Source: an uncultured Pelagibacteraceae bacterium (GTDB lineage: Bacteria; Pseudomonadota; Alphaproteobacteria; Pelagibacterales; Pelagibacteraceae). Taken from it: a stretch of DNA of 58,624 bases. Each line of letters opens with the position of its first letter. Position 1 is the first letter of the stretch. Positions 1 to 8,651 of this stretch are shown here, piece by piece. The stretch spans positions 1 through 58,624 of the forward strand of contig CABZXO010000008.1 of assembly GCA_902529645.1 (NCBI GenBank), written 5' to 3'. The notes beneath the pieces were generated by a model. That model worked only from the letters and a program-made list of their open reading frames with translations. It did not search any database and was not told the origin of the DNA. Position numbers and translations under genes: made by a program.

Positions 1-10
1 AATATAAGGA

Positions 11-57
11 TTATTGAAACAAAGTTCGGGGCACCTGGCAACAGAACGCCCCTTACC
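11..57 (-). repeat. conserved element, copy 1 (left of pilin patch)
   Basis: A stretch of about 45 bp that recurs at 2083-2130 in the same orientation. The core TGGCAACAGAAC is identical in both, and similarity extends through the flanking CAC and CCCC blocks into an AAAC/GTT-containing side. This copy can fold GGGGC (28-32) with GCCCC (48-52). No family is recognised. It could be a structured RNA, a protein-binding site, or a relic of duplication or integration. Orientation is given as minus because both neighbouring pilin-patch genes that follow it read that way; the true strand is unknown. Confidence 0.5.
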
Positions 58-62
58 AAAGG

Positions 63-147
63 TTTCCGTTGTCCTCAGTTTTTTTCCAAAAGGAATTTAT
101 ATTGAAGTTTACATTGAAGTTACAATGAAGTCAGAAAACAACGGAAA
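63..147. repeat. 10-bp inverted repeat enclosing tandem GAAGTTAC-like repeats
   Basis: Arms TTTCCGTTGT (63-72) and ACAACGGAAA (138-147) are perfect complements. Between them lie a small palindrome TTCCAAAAGGAA (85-96) and roughly 2.8 imperfect tandem copies of ATTGAAGTTAC (101-112, 113-123, 124-132). It sits just downstream of the small gene ending at 154 and just before the conserved element at 11-57. No T-run typical of an intrinsic terminator follows the outer stem on either strand. It may be a structured 3' region or regulator-binding cluster; function unknown. Confidence 0.4.
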
Positions 148-153
148 TAAGTT

Positions 154-327
154 TTACTTCTTATTTTTAATTTTAAATCCTTGAGACTCTAATATTTTAA
201 TCAAAGTAATCTTCATTTGGTCCCTAGATGTTTTTCGGTCACCTATTTTTTCAAAAAATATTGGTTTCAAACCTCTATCTTTTTTTGATTTAAAATAATC
301 TTTTATAGATTGTATTTTAAGTTTCAT
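154..327 (-). CDS. small basic protein of unknown function (57 aa)
   Basis: Not recognised. The frame starts with ATG at 327 and is preceded by a textbook Shine-Dalgarno, AGGAGG, four to five bases upstream, which is unusually strong for this window and is the main reason to call it a gene. The product is 57 residues, highly basic (many Lys), begins MKLKIQSIKDYF and ends in a lysine-rich tail, with no membrane segment or cysteine. The helical, charged character would suit a small nucleic-acid-binding protein, but that is only inference. It is divergent from the 110-aa gene at 486 and followed by the inverted repeat at 63-147. Confidence 0.6.
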   Translation of the reverse strand: MKLKIQSIKDYFKSKKDRGLKPIFFEKIGDRKTSRDQMKITLIKILESQGFKIKNKK

Positions 328-485
328 ATACCTCCTTTAGCGTTTTGTTTAAAGTCCTAGCAAGTAGAGTTTTTTCTAAATCAAGACTAAATTGATAATA
401 ACAAATATACAAAATTTTGCCATTATTATTTAGTATTTATAAAATTGTTAAAGTTAATTTTTCAAAACTTTAATAACTCCAAATT

Positions 486-818
486 ATGCAACAACTAGAA
501 CTATTTGATTTCAGGAGAGATATTCTCTTTGAAAAAGATAATCAAATCGCTCATTTTTATGATGTACTAAGCGAAAGTGAAGATGGGATAAGTTATGCTG
601 AACATATAGATCCTAAAAAACAATTTTCTATATGTGGTATGGATTATGAAGAGTATGTCGATGTCAAAAAGAAATACTTAAAAGATTTAACTTATGATCA
701 AATACTCAACTACTTAAATAAATTTAAGAAAGAGGAAAGATTAGAAAAATACAAAATCCTTCTTAAATTTAGAAACATACCTTTTGATGCTGATTTATTT
801 ACTTGGAATAGCGATTAA
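486..818 (+). CDS. hypothetical protein (110 aa)
   Basis: Not recognised. The 110-residue protein is rich in charged and aromatic residues (starts MQQLELFDFRRD, contains ICGMDYEEY in the middle) and has no signal peptide, membrane segment or metal motif. No clear Shine-Dalgarno precedes the ATG at 486; the upstream 150 bases are AT-rich and shared with the divergent small gene at 327. It stands alone on the plus strand between two minus-strand units, inside the accessory patch bounded by the two copies of the conserved element. Probably a real but lineage-restricted gene. Confidence 0.5.
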   Translation: MQQLELFDFRRDILFEKDNQIAHFYDVLSESEDGISYAEHIDPKKQFSICGMDYEEYVDVKKKYLKDLTYDQILNYLNKFKKEERLEKYKILLKFRNIPFDADLFTWNSD

Positions 819-859
819 TTAAATTTCGACCGTTATACTCGCATTTGCGTCTGTAACAA

Positions 860-1002
860 TTATCTAAAATATGGTCTTAAAAAATCAACTATAGCACCAT
901 TAAACAAATCATCTAGTCCGAAGATAATCAATCCACGTATCAAAAATAAAATAAATAAGATTACACCACCAACAGCTAATCCAGAAATCCTTTATCTTTC
1001 AT
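860..1002 (-). pseudogene. possible broken or non-canonically started small membrane ORF
   Basis: Directly after the second pilin stop codon, the same frame stays open for about 42 codons (roughly 985 to 860) and encodes a strongly hydrophobic helix (GLAVGGVILFILFLIRGLII) and a short tail ending FLRPYFR. That frame has no ATG, GTG or TTG near its beginning. An ATG at 1002 overlaps the pilin end but opens a frame that stops after eight codons (MKDKGFLD); a one-base shift would join it to the hydrophobic frame. It could be a frameshifted gene, an ATT-started gene, or a decayed pilin-associated protein. Confidence 0.3.
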
Positions 1003-1498
1003 CTAAAATTTCTGTGATCAATACCTCGTTTTGATTTCCTGACCACTGTCCATTACTACCATCAAATTTTGTTACTATTTGAATTTTATTCCCACCAGCA
1101 TTAACAATTCTTGTTTGTCCAAGAACTGGACTGTTGCCCGTAGTTGCTTGTAGTGAACCATTATTATCTGGATTGTTAAATGGATTCTTAAAACCGTCGC
1201 CTCTAAAATGACTAACAAATCTGCTTCCTAAAGTTATTGTGTTAACAGAAGATTTATTGCAGGAAATAGAAACACTAGATCCTTGGGAATTTTTTAATGT
1301 CAAATTGGTTTCTCCAAGTGAACATTTCATTATTTCTGATTGCATAAACTTTACAACAGTTTTGTGTTGAGACTTAGTTGCTGCCTTTTTAGCGCCACTC
1401 GTATACCCACTATATGCAACTACCCCTACAGCAGCTAATATACCAATGATTGCTACGACAACTAAGAGTTCTATAAGAGTGAAGCCTTTTTTATTCAT
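992..1498 (-). CDS. type IV pilin-like protein (second of a tandem pair)
   Basis: Prepilin-type major or minor pilin of about 168 residues. The N-terminus is MNKKG followed by FTLIELLVVVAIIGILAAVG, the class III/type IVa cleavage and assembly signal: a prepilin peptidase would cut after Gly and methylate Phe, and Glu at mature position 5 is present. A Cys pair (CSLGET... SISC) after the helix could form a loop disulfide. I chose the ATG at 1498 rather than an upstream ATG at 1546, because the longer form would put 16 residues before a standard pilin leader. Its ATGAATAA start overlaps the stop of the upstream pilin by 8 bases, implying translational coupling. The N-terminal ~30 codons nearly duplicate those of the neighbour. 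Confidence 0.88.
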   Translation of the reverse strand: MNKKGFTLIELLVVVAIIGILAAVGVVAYSGYTSGAKKAATKSQHKTVVKFMQSEIMKCSLGETNLTLKNSQGSSVSISCNKSSVNTITLGSRFVSHFRGDGFKNPFNNPDNNGSLQATTGNSPVLGQTRIVNAGGNKIQIVTKFDGSNGQWSGNQNEVLITEILDER

Positions 1499-2012
1499 AT
1501 GAAATTGTATTTTCAATATATTTTGTTTGACCAGAACTATTTCCAAGATTTGAGCAAATTTTTATTGTGTTAGCATTTAACTTAAAAATAGATAAATAAC
1601 CTCCTTGTTGTGAATGAGACGGACAAGCTGTCATGTAACCAGGAGGATTGCAGTTAGTAACGTTGAGTTTGCACCAAGATCCATAAGGTGGATTGCCTCC
1701 ATAAAAAGGGCTAGTCCAGTTCATCCCATAAACTGTTTGGTTCATATAATTTATAAATGAGTCTATATTTAATGGACAATTTACAGACTTATCGTTACCG
1801 TTTATATCTTTATATGTTATTGGTTCTCCAACACTACATAGAGCTGACTTTGCTCCCACCATTTTCGTTATAGTCGAATGATTAGATTTAGTAGCTGAAA
1901 TTTTTGCATGTTCTGTATACCCACTATAAGCAACTACCCCTACTGCTGCTAAGATACCTATGATTGCTACGACGACTAGAAGTTCAATTAGGGTGAAGCC
2001 TTTATTTTTCAT
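1491..2012 (-). CDS. type IV pilin-like protein (first of a tandem pair)
   Basis: A 173-residue prepilin: leader MKNKG, then FTLIELLVVVAIIGILAAVG with Glu5, followed by VVAYSGYT and a globular domain. The C-terminal domain has several cysteines (CSVGEP, NCPLN, WCKLN, NCNPP, ACPSH, ICSNL), more than its partner, so disulfides are likely. Pilins of this kind form inner-membrane-anchored filaments used for adhesion, DNA uptake or secretion. No assembly ATPase, PilC-like platform protein or prepilin peptidase is in this window, so the machinery must be elsewhere. The 121-bp leader region (2013-2133) holds copy 2 of the conserved element. Confidence 0.88.
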   Translation of the reverse strand: MKNKGFTLIELLVVVAIIGILAAVGVVAYSGYTEHAKISATKSNHSTITKMVGAKSALCSVGEPITYKDINGNDKSVNCPLNIDSFINYMNQTVYGMNWTSPFYGGNPPYGSWCKLNVTNCNPPGYMTACPSHSQQGGYLSIFKLNANTIKICSNLGNSSGQTKYIENTISYE

Positions 2013-2082
2013 GATCCAAGATTAACAAATCCTAAAACCCTTGGCGACTCGATTTGTATAATTTTTTAAAAATAATTGACTG

Positions 2083-2130
2083 TTATCAAACTAGGTTAAG
2101 GACACTTGGCAACAGAACACCCCCCTTATT
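2083..2130 (-). repeat. conserved element, copy 2 (upstream of the pilin pair)
   Basis: Second copy of the element seen at 11-57: CACTTGGCAACAGAAC followed by a C-run and TTA, with further similarity on the other side (AAACTAGGTT against AAACAAAGTT). It lies between the ppdK stop and the first pilin gene, so it would be in the pilin 5' region on the minus strand or the ppdK 3' end. The GGGGC/GCCCC pairing of copy 1 is not preserved here, which weakens a simple conserved-hairpin explanation. Confidence 0.5.
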
Positions 2131-2133
2131 AAT

Positions 2134-4797
2134 TTATTTTTTTTTAAGTTCGGCTTGAGCAGCAGCTAACCTTGCAACTGGAACTCTGTAGGGCGAGCAA
2201 GAAACATAATTCAATCCTGCTTTAGAGCAAAAAGATATACTATGAGGATCTCCTCCATGCTCTCCACAAATGCCTAATTTAAGATTTTTGTTTTGTTTTC
2301 GACCTTTTTCTACTGCTATTTCCACTAAATCTGAAACTCCTTCATCTATTGAAACGAAAGGATCAACAGAAAATATTTTGTTTTCCAAATAATCATTTAA
2401 AAATTTGCCACTATCATCTCTACTTATACCAAAAGTAGTTTGAGTTAAATCATTTGTTCCAAAACTAAAGAATTCTGCATGCTTAGCAATCTCCTTTGCT
2501 TTTATAGCAGCTCTAGGTAATTCAATCATCGTTCCAACTAAAAATTCTATTTTCAATTTATGTTCTTGCTGAACTTGACTAGCAGTTCTAATTACTAAAT
2601 CTTTCATTATTTTTATCTCAGCCTCTGTAGATACCAAAGGTATCATTATTTCAGGAAATGCAGATTTAATTTTACTTTTTTTAAGGTTTGCTAAAGCTTC
2701 AAATATTGCTTTACATTGCATTTCATAAATTTCAGGAAAAGATATTCCAAGACGACAGCCTCTATGACCTAACATAGGATTTTGCTCATGTAACTCTTGA
2801 ATTCTTGACTCAATTTCTTTAACTGAGAGATTAACTATATTAGCAATCTCATTTATCTCCTTTTCTGTGCGCGGTAAAAATTCATGTAATGGTGGGTCCA
2901 ACAATCTAACTGTGACTGGTAATCCACTCATGATTTTAAAAATATCTACAAAATCTTTTCTTTGATGTGGTAACAGTTTTTGTAATGCTATTGCTCTGTC
3001 CTCTTTTGTTTTAGATAATATCATTTCTCTTACAGATAAAATTCGTTCTTCATCAAAAAACATATGTTCAGTTCTGCATAATCCAATACCCTCTGCACCA
3101 AAATCTTTTGCTGTTTTGGTATCTTTTGGAGTCTCAGAATTTGTTCTTACTTTTAATTTCCTAAAGCTATCTGCCCAAGACATTAACTTGGAAAAATCAC
3201 CAGATATTTCAGGCTTCACAGTTGAAACACTTCCAGCAATTATTCTTCCAGTTGAGCCATCTATAGTGATTACCTCTCCTTCTTTAATCTCCATTGAAGA
3301 AGTTTTAAAAGATTTATTTTCATAGTTTATATCAATTTCACTTGATCCTGATACACATGGCCTACCCATACCTCTTGCAACAACAGCTGCATGACTTGTC
3401 ATTCCTCCTCTAGCAGTCAAAATTCCTTTAGCGGCATGCATTCCTTGTATATCTTCTGGAGAAGTCTCTACTCTGACCAAAATTGTGTCTTGCATCATTG
3501 CAGTTAATCTTTCAGCCTCTTCTGATGTAAATACAACTTTACCGCTGGCTGCACCAGGTGATGCTGGCAATCCATTAGCAATTACATTAATTGAACTTTT
3601 TTCATCCAAAGTAGGATGCAAAAGTGTGTCTAAAGAATTTGGATCAATTCTTAATACAGCTTCCTTTTTAGAAATTAATTTTTCTTTAACCATATCAACT
3701 GCAATCTTCACTGCTGATTTTGCTGTTCTTTTTCCTGATCTTGTTTGAAGCATCCATAGTTTACTATTTTCAACTGTAAACTCTACGTCTTGCATATCTT
3801 TGTAATACATCTCCAATTTTTTTAAAATTTTTTGAAGTTCTTTAAAAACTTTAGGCATAGATTCTTGCATTGATAATTCTTTTGCTTTAGCATCTATCCT
3901 AGCTTTTTTTGTTATGTATTGAGGAGTCCTTGTGCCCGCCACAACATCTTCGCCTTGTGCATTGATTAAATACTCACCATATATTTCATTTGATCCATCT
4001 GATGGATTTCTTGTAAACACAACTCCTGTTGCACAATTATCACCCATATTTCCAAAAACCATTGATTGAACATTTACTGCAGTTCCCCACTCGGCTGGGA
4101 TTTGATTTAGTTTTCTATAAACTTTTGCTCTATTACTTTCCCACGACAAAAATACTGCGCTTATTGCTCCCAGCAATTGTTCATGAACATCTTGAGGAAA
4201 ATCTTTTTTTGCCTTTTCTCTTACTATTCTTTTAAAATCTTCAATTAATCCATCCCAATCACTTTCATCTAAATCTGTATCTAACAAAACACCTTTCGTA
4301 AGTTTATAATTTTCAATTAATTCCTCAAAATGATAACCTTCTACACCCATTACAACATTACCATACATTTGAATGAATCTTCTATAGCTGTCTTTAGCAA
4401 ATCTTCCATTTGAAGTTTTAATTGCTAAAGCTTTGACTGTTTTATCGTTCAGACCCAGATTTAAAATAGTATCCATCATACCTGGCATTGATACTCGTGC
4501 ACCAGACCGAACAGACAACAAAAGTGGATTTTTTAAATCGCCAAATATCTTAGAAACATCTTTTTCGATTAATTTTAATTCTTTTTTAATTTGAGAAATT
4601 AAATTTTTATTTAATTTTTTTCTACCCTTATAAAAAATTTCACAAACTTTTGTAGATATTGTAAAACCAGGAGGCACTGGAAGACCCATTCTTCCCATTT
4701 CAGATAGATTGGAACCTTTTCCTCCTAAAAAGTTTTTAGGATTTTTAATTTTTTTACTATCCTTAGAATTAAAGTTTAATATAAGTTTTTTCATCAA
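2134..4797 (-). CDS. ppdK: pyruvate, phosphate dikinase
   Basis: Interconverts pyruvate + ATP + Pi and PEP + AMP + PPi in the cytoplasm. The 887 residues match the family (~875-900). The N-terminal ATP-grasp region begins with GGKGSNLSEM and LPVPPGFTI; the swivelling phosphohistidine domain carries GGMTSHAAVVARGMGRPCVS with the catalytic His near residue 469; the C-terminal TIM barrel has MLGHRGCRLG, FSFGTNDLTQ and the catalytic Cys in GICGEHGGDP. It is last in a four-gene minus-strand unit, its ATG overlapping the glyS stop (ATGA). In SAR11 this enzyme is thought to serve the PEP-pyruvate step in place of pyruvate kinase; that is general knowledge and not shown here. Confidence 0.98.
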   Translation of the reverse strand: MMKKLILNFNSKDSKKIKNPKNFLGGKGSNLSEMGRMGLPVPPGFTISTKVCEIFYKGRKKLNKNLISQIKKELKLIEKDVSKIFGDLKNPLLLSVRSGARVSMPGMMDTILNLGLNDKTVKALAIKTSNGRFAKDSYRRFIQMYGNVVMGVEGYHFEELIENYKLTKGVLLDTDLDESDWDGLIEDFKRIVREKAKKDFPQDVHEQLLGAISAVFLSWESNRAKVYRKLNQIPAEWGTAVNVQSMVFGNMGDNCATGVVFTRNPSDGSNEIYGEYLINAQGEDVVAGTRTPQYITKKARIDAKAKELSMQESMPKVFKELQKILKKLEMYYKDMQDVEFTVENSKLWMLQTRSGKRTAKSAVKIAVDMVKEKLISKKEAVLRIDPNSLDTLLHPTLDEKSSINVIANGLPASPGAASGKVVFTSEEAERLTAMMQDTILVRVETSPEDIQGMHAAKGILTARGGMTSHAAVVARGMGRPCVSGSSEIDINYENKSFKTSSMEIKEGEVITIDGSTGRIIAGSVSTVKPEISGDFSKLMSWADSFRKLKVRTNSETPKDTKTAKDFGAEGIGLCRTEHMFFDEERILSVREMILSKTKEDRAIALQKLLPHQRKDFVDIFKIMSGLPVTVRLLDPPLHEFLPRTEKEINEIANIVNLSVKEIESRIQELHEQNPMLGHRGCRLGISFPEIYEMQCKAIFEALANLKKSKIKSAFPEIMIPLVSTEAEIKIMKDLVIRTASQVQQEHKLKIEFLVGTMIELPRAAIKAKEIAKHAEFFSFGTNDLTQTTFGISRDDSGKFLNDYLENKIFSVDPFVSIDEGVSDLVEIAVEKGRKQNKNLKLGICGEHGGDPHSISFCSKAGLNYVSCSPYRVPVARLAAAQAELKKK

Positions 4798-6860
4798 TGG
4801 AAGTCGATTAAAGAAAAATTAACATAATTGTTAAACGTTTTACACATCATTTGGATTAGTTCCAGCCTATTCTTCTTTACGACTGGATCATCCTCGTTCA
4901 CAATTACATTATCAAAAAAGTCAAAAACCTCTCTTTTAACTCTAGCTAATTTGTCCAATGTTTGATCATAATTTTCATCTTTATTAATGCCTGAAAAATA
5001 TTTTCTTAATTCACTAATTTTTTTAAACAGGTTTTTTTCTAACTCAGTTTTAAAAATACCAGGGTCAGTTGTGTTTGATAATTCTATTTTGTTATTTTTT
5101 AATTCACCTTCTAAAATGTTTGATGCTCTTTTATAGCTTGCAATAATATCTAAACCATCTGGTTTGTTAATAATTTTATTTAAATGTTTAGCTTTATTAA
5201 AAATAATAACGGATTGATCTAAGTTAAAAGAACTAGTTGATGCTTGAACTATATCATTTCTAATATTTTCTTCCTTCATGTGGTATTTTAATCTATCCAT
5301 TAAAAAATCTGACAACTCATTTTGTAAAGATTGATTATCAATTTTAAAACCTTGATCTAAATACAGGCTTGAAGAATAATTAATTAAATCTTTTATTTTA
5401 AAATCTTTTTTATTTTCAACTATTATTCTTATTACACCTAATGCTAATCTTCTTAGAGCATATGGATCTTTAGAACTTGTTGGCTTTTGATTTAAACCAA
5501 AAAAACCAACTAAAGTATCTATCTTATCAGCTAAAGAAAGAGCTATGCTAAATGGTTTTTTTGGCACTCTTGAGCCTGAACCTGTAGGTAAATATTGCTC
5601 ACTTATGGCCAAAGCCAAATCTTTATCAAAACCTTGTGCAATAGCAAAATAACCTCCCATCACACCTTGTAGTTCTGGGAATTCACCCACTAACTCTGAT
5701 AATAAATCAACTTTACAAATTGATGCCGATAATTCTACTTTTTCTTTACTTATTAAAAGTTCATCAGATATCATTCCACCCAATTTTCTCATTCTTTGAG
5801 CTTTATCAAAATAACTTCCTAATCCTTTAAAATAATTCATTGATTTTAATTCTGTAACTTTTTTGACCATATTTTGAGATTTATCTTTTTTCCAAAAAAA
5901 TTCTGCGTCACTTAATCTTGCTTCAACTACTCTTTCATTTCCCAATTTAATTAATCCCTTTTTGTCTTTTTTGTTTGCAACCACTAAAAACTCATTAGTA
6001 ATATTTTCTTTATTATCAAATATAGGAAAATATTTTTGATGGTATTGCATGGTAATAATTAATATTTCTTTTGGAATATTTAAAAATTTTTTATCAAATT
6101 CACAATGAAGGATATTTGGTTGATCTGTTAAGTCTACAACTTCATTAAGTAATCTAGGATTATGTTGGATCTTAGTATTTTTATTTTTTAATATATTGTT
6201 AAATTTTTTTTCTATAAATTTTTTTCTTTCATTATGATCAACGATAATGTCAATTTTTTTAAAAAAACTTTTATAATTTTTAAAATCTAAGAAAGACTTT
6301 TTATTTTCCTCAAATTCTTTATCAATAAAAGTTGAGTTAGAAGATGTTAGGTGATGAAAATTAAAATTTAACTTTTTTTTATCAAATACAGCTAGAATTG
6401 ACTTTAAAGGTCTACCCCAATTTAGGTCAAAAGTTCCCCAATACATTGATTTTTTCCATTGAATTTTATTTAATAATATTGGTATAAATTCCTCTAATAA
6501 TTCATGTGTGTGCAATTTTTTTGATTTTGTCTTGAAAAAATAAAATTCTCCTTTGTCTGTTTTCTTTTGGTAAAGATCCTTTTTTAAGATTTTATTTGAC
6601 CTAACGAACCCCTCGAGTGCTACCTCTGGTGACTTAATATTTGGACCTTTAATCTCCCCAGATTTTAGCACAACATTTTTTTGAACACCTTCAAATAATA
6701 CAACAAGTCTGTTTGGTGTTGAATATGACGAGTTTTTTTTAAATAAAATTGATTTTTCTAAAAATAAATCATTAAAACTTTTAAGTAAGTCTTCCCTTAA
6801 ATTTTGCTGAAGATTTGAAGGTATTTCTTCACTAAATAATTCTAAAAAAAACTCTGACAT
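4794..6860 (-). CDS. glyS: glycyl-tRNA synthetase beta subunit
   Basis: Beta subunit of the bacterial alpha2-beta2 glycyl-tRNA synthetase; needed for tRNA-Gly recognition and holoenzyme activity. The 688-residue length fits the family. The start [15 protein letters not shown] is the characteristic N-terminus, HQKYFPIFD and NPYALRR-like segment (KDPYALRRLALG) are family signatures, and the C-terminal region is helical and probably anticodon-binding. It overlaps glyQ by one base upstream and ppdK by four bases downstream, so the three genes are very probably co-translated. Confidence 0.97.
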   Translation of the reverse strand: MSEFFLELFSEEIPSNLQQNLREDLLKSFNDLFLEKSILFKKNSSYSTPNRLVVLFEGVQKNVVLKSGEIKGPNIKSPEVALEGFVRSNKILKKDLYQKKTDKGEFYFFKTKSKKLHTHELLEEFIPILLNKIQWKKSMYWGTFDLNWGRPLKSILAVFDKKKLNFNFHHLTSSNSTFIDKEFEENKKSFLDFKNYKSFFKKIDIIVDHNERKKFIEKKFNNILKNKNTKIQHNPRLLNEVVDLTDQPNILHCEFDKKFLNIPKEILIITMQYHQKYFPIFDNKENITNEFLVVANKKDKKGLIKLGNERVVEARLSDAEFFWKKDKSQNMVKKVTELKSMNYFKGLGSYFDKAQRMRKLGGMISDELLISKEKVELSASICKVDLLSELVGEFPELQGVMGGYFAIAQGFDKDLALAISEQYLPTGSGSRVPKKPFSIALSLADKIDTLVGFFGLNQKPTSSKDPYALRRLALGVIRIIVENKKDFKIKDLINYSSSLYLDQGFKIDNQSLQNELSDFLMDRLKYHMKEENIRNDIVQASTSSFNLDQSVIIFNKAKHLNKIINKPDGLDIIASYKRASNILEGELKNNKIELSNTTDPGIFKTELEKNLFKKISELRKYFSGINKDENYDQTLDKLARVKREVFDFFDNVIVNEDDPVVKKNRLELIQMMCKTFNNYVNFSLIDFH

Positions 6861-7741
6861 TATGTTTGACTATCTAACCAAACGCCAGCTGCAGATTTTG
6901 TAATATCTCTTATTCTAGCAATATAACCAGCTCTTTGTGCAACACTGATTGCGCCTCTTGCATCTAGAATATTAAACACATGACTGGCTTTTAAACATTG
7001 ATCATATGCTGGTAATGAAATTTTTTTTTCTACCAAATCTTTTGCCTCAGACTCATGCATTTCAAACATTTTCAAAAGTGTTTTTACATTCGCATGTTCA
7101 AAATTGTATGCTGAAAATTCTTTTTCGGCTTGATGAAAAACTTTATGATATTTTACACCTTCATCATTCCACAATAAATCATAAACATTTTTTTCTTTTT
7201 GAGTGAACATACAAATTCTTTCTAATCCATAAGTAATTTCAACTGATACAGGTTTACAATCAAATCCAGCCATTTGTTGAAAATAGGTGAATTGAGTAAT
7301 TTCCATTCCATCACACCATACTTCCCATCCTAATCCTGCGGCACCTAATGTTGGACTTTCCCAATCATCTTCAACAAACCTTATATCATGATCATTATGA
7401 TCTATTCCTATAGTAGACAAACTATTTAAATAAAGTTTTTTTATATTTTCAGGAGAAGGTTTGATTAAAACTTGAAATTGATAATAGTGTTGTAACCTGT
7501 TTGGATTATCTCCATACCTTCCATCTGTGGGTCTTCTTGATGGTTGTACGTATGCCGCTTTCCATGGTTTAGTTCCTAGTGATCTTAGGGTAGTAGCTGG
7601 ATGAAAAGTTCCTGCACCAACCTCCATATCATAAGGCTGAAGAATAATGCATCCCTTTTTACTCCAAAATTTCTGAAGATTTAAAATTGTATCTTGGAAT
7701 GTTTGAATTTTTTTTTTTTCTTTTTTTACTTTAGAAACCAT
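6860..7741 (-). CDS. glyQ: glycyl-tRNA synthetase alpha subunit
   Basis: Catalytic (class II) alpha subunit that forms glycyl-adenylate and charges tRNA-Gly with GlyS. Family signatures are plain: [46 protein letters not shown] and [19 protein letters not shown] place the start at the ATG at 7741 (MVSKVKK), giving ~293 residues; an ATG at 7765 adds eight residues and overlaps the upstream gene by 35 bases. Even with the shorter start it overlaps the sppA stop by 11 bases. The N-terminal lysine run before TFQD is an unconserved extension. Confidence 0.95.
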   Translation of the reverse strand: MVSKVKKEKKKIQTFQDTILNLQKFWSKKGCIILQPYDMEVGAGTFHPATTLRSLGTKPWKAAYVQPSRRPTDGRYGDNPNRLQHYYQFQVLIKPSPENIKKLYLNSLSTIGIDHNDHDIRFVEDDWESPTLGAAGLGWEVWCDGMEITQFTYFQQMAGFDCKPVSVEITYGLERICMFTQKEKNVYDLLWNDEGVKYHKVFHQAEKEFSAYNFEHANVKTLLKMFEMHESEAKDLVEKKISLPAYDQCLKASHVFNILDARGAISVAQRAGYIARIRDITKSAAGVWLDSQT

Positions 7742-8537
7742 ATCTTTGCCAAATTGATCTCTCATCTAAAATACTTGCTATTTGATCTACTTGATTGCTA
7801 GATGAAGAAAGTTTTTGACTTAACCATCCTTTTGATTTTTCAAATTTTTTAATAATTACATCCTCACCAAATTTATCTTTTAATATTTCATGTGCGTTAC
7901 CTATTCCGTCAATCAATCCTAAATTTTTTGCTTTACTGCCTGACCAAAACTCACCTGAAAAAAGTTCTACATCAGATTTGTTTAATTTTGATCCTCTACT
8001 TTTTTCAACAACATCTATAAAGTCTTTATGAAGATCCAATTGAATATTTTTTAATCTTTCAATATCCTCGTTTTTTTCTTCTAAAAATGGATCAAGTGTG
8101 CTTTTGTTTTTGCCAGCAGTATGAACTCTTCTTTCAACCCCAATTTTTTTTATCAACTCTGTAAATCCAAAAGAAGAATATATCACTCCTATGGATCCAA
8201 TTATTGAACTTGAATTTGCATAAATTTCGTCCCCAGCACAAGAAATCAAATAGCCCCCAGAAGCTGCTACGTCTTCAGCGAATACAATAACTTTTTTTTT
8301 GTGTTTTTTTGCTTGTCGTCTAATAAAGCTGTAGATTAAATGAGATTGAACTGGTGATCCTCCTGGAGAATTAATTGATATAGCAACACATGCCGCTTTT
8401 TTCAAAGAAAAAGCCTTTTTAATTAGTTCTTCTTGACCTGCAAAATCAATACCTTGTTTAAATTTTCCTGCATTACCAATTACCCCACTTAATTTTAAGT
8501 GAGCAACAATTTTTTTCTTTTTAAAAAAAGTGAACAT
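7731..8537 (-). CDS. sppA: signal peptide peptidase, S49 family (SppA/SohB-like)
   Basis: A 268-residue serine protease of the S49 family, short form. The nucleophile lies in [18 protein letters not shown], and the Lys of the Ser-Lys dyad is likely in [22 protein letters not shown] and [21 protein letters not shown] are also family motifs. The N-terminus is basic and only weakly hydrophobic, so it lacks an obvious transmembrane anchor and may be a peripheral membrane or cytoplasmic form. First gene of the sppA-glyQ-glyS-ppdK unit, divergent from the polyprenyl synthase across 114 bp. Confidence 0.9.
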   Translation of the reverse strand: MFTFFKKKKIVAHLKLSGVIGNAGKFKQGIDFAGQEELIKKAFSLKKAACVAISINSPGGSPVQSHLIYSFIRRQAKKHKKKVIVFAEDVAASGGYLISCAGDEIYANSSSIIGSIGVIYSSFGFTELIKKIGVERRVHTAGKNKSTLDPFLEEKNEDIERLKNIQLDLHKDFIDVVEKSRGSKLNKSDVELFSGEFWSGSKAKNLGLIDGIGNAHEILKDKFGEDVIIKKFEKSKGWLSQKLSSSSNQVDQIASILDERSIWQRYGF

Positions 8538-8651
8538 AGGTAAGTCTTATAGAATTATTTATTGAATATAAAGACTACTTATAATTGAAGAAACTGGTGC
8601 GTCAATTGTTAAGTAATATATATAAACAAATTATACTAATTTAAAAATCTT

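Noticed and set aside
31..41. Similarity of the conserved element to the 5S 3' end (CCTGGCAA)
   Set aside because: Only eight bases match and the rest does not fold or align as 5S, so it is not a partial rRNA.
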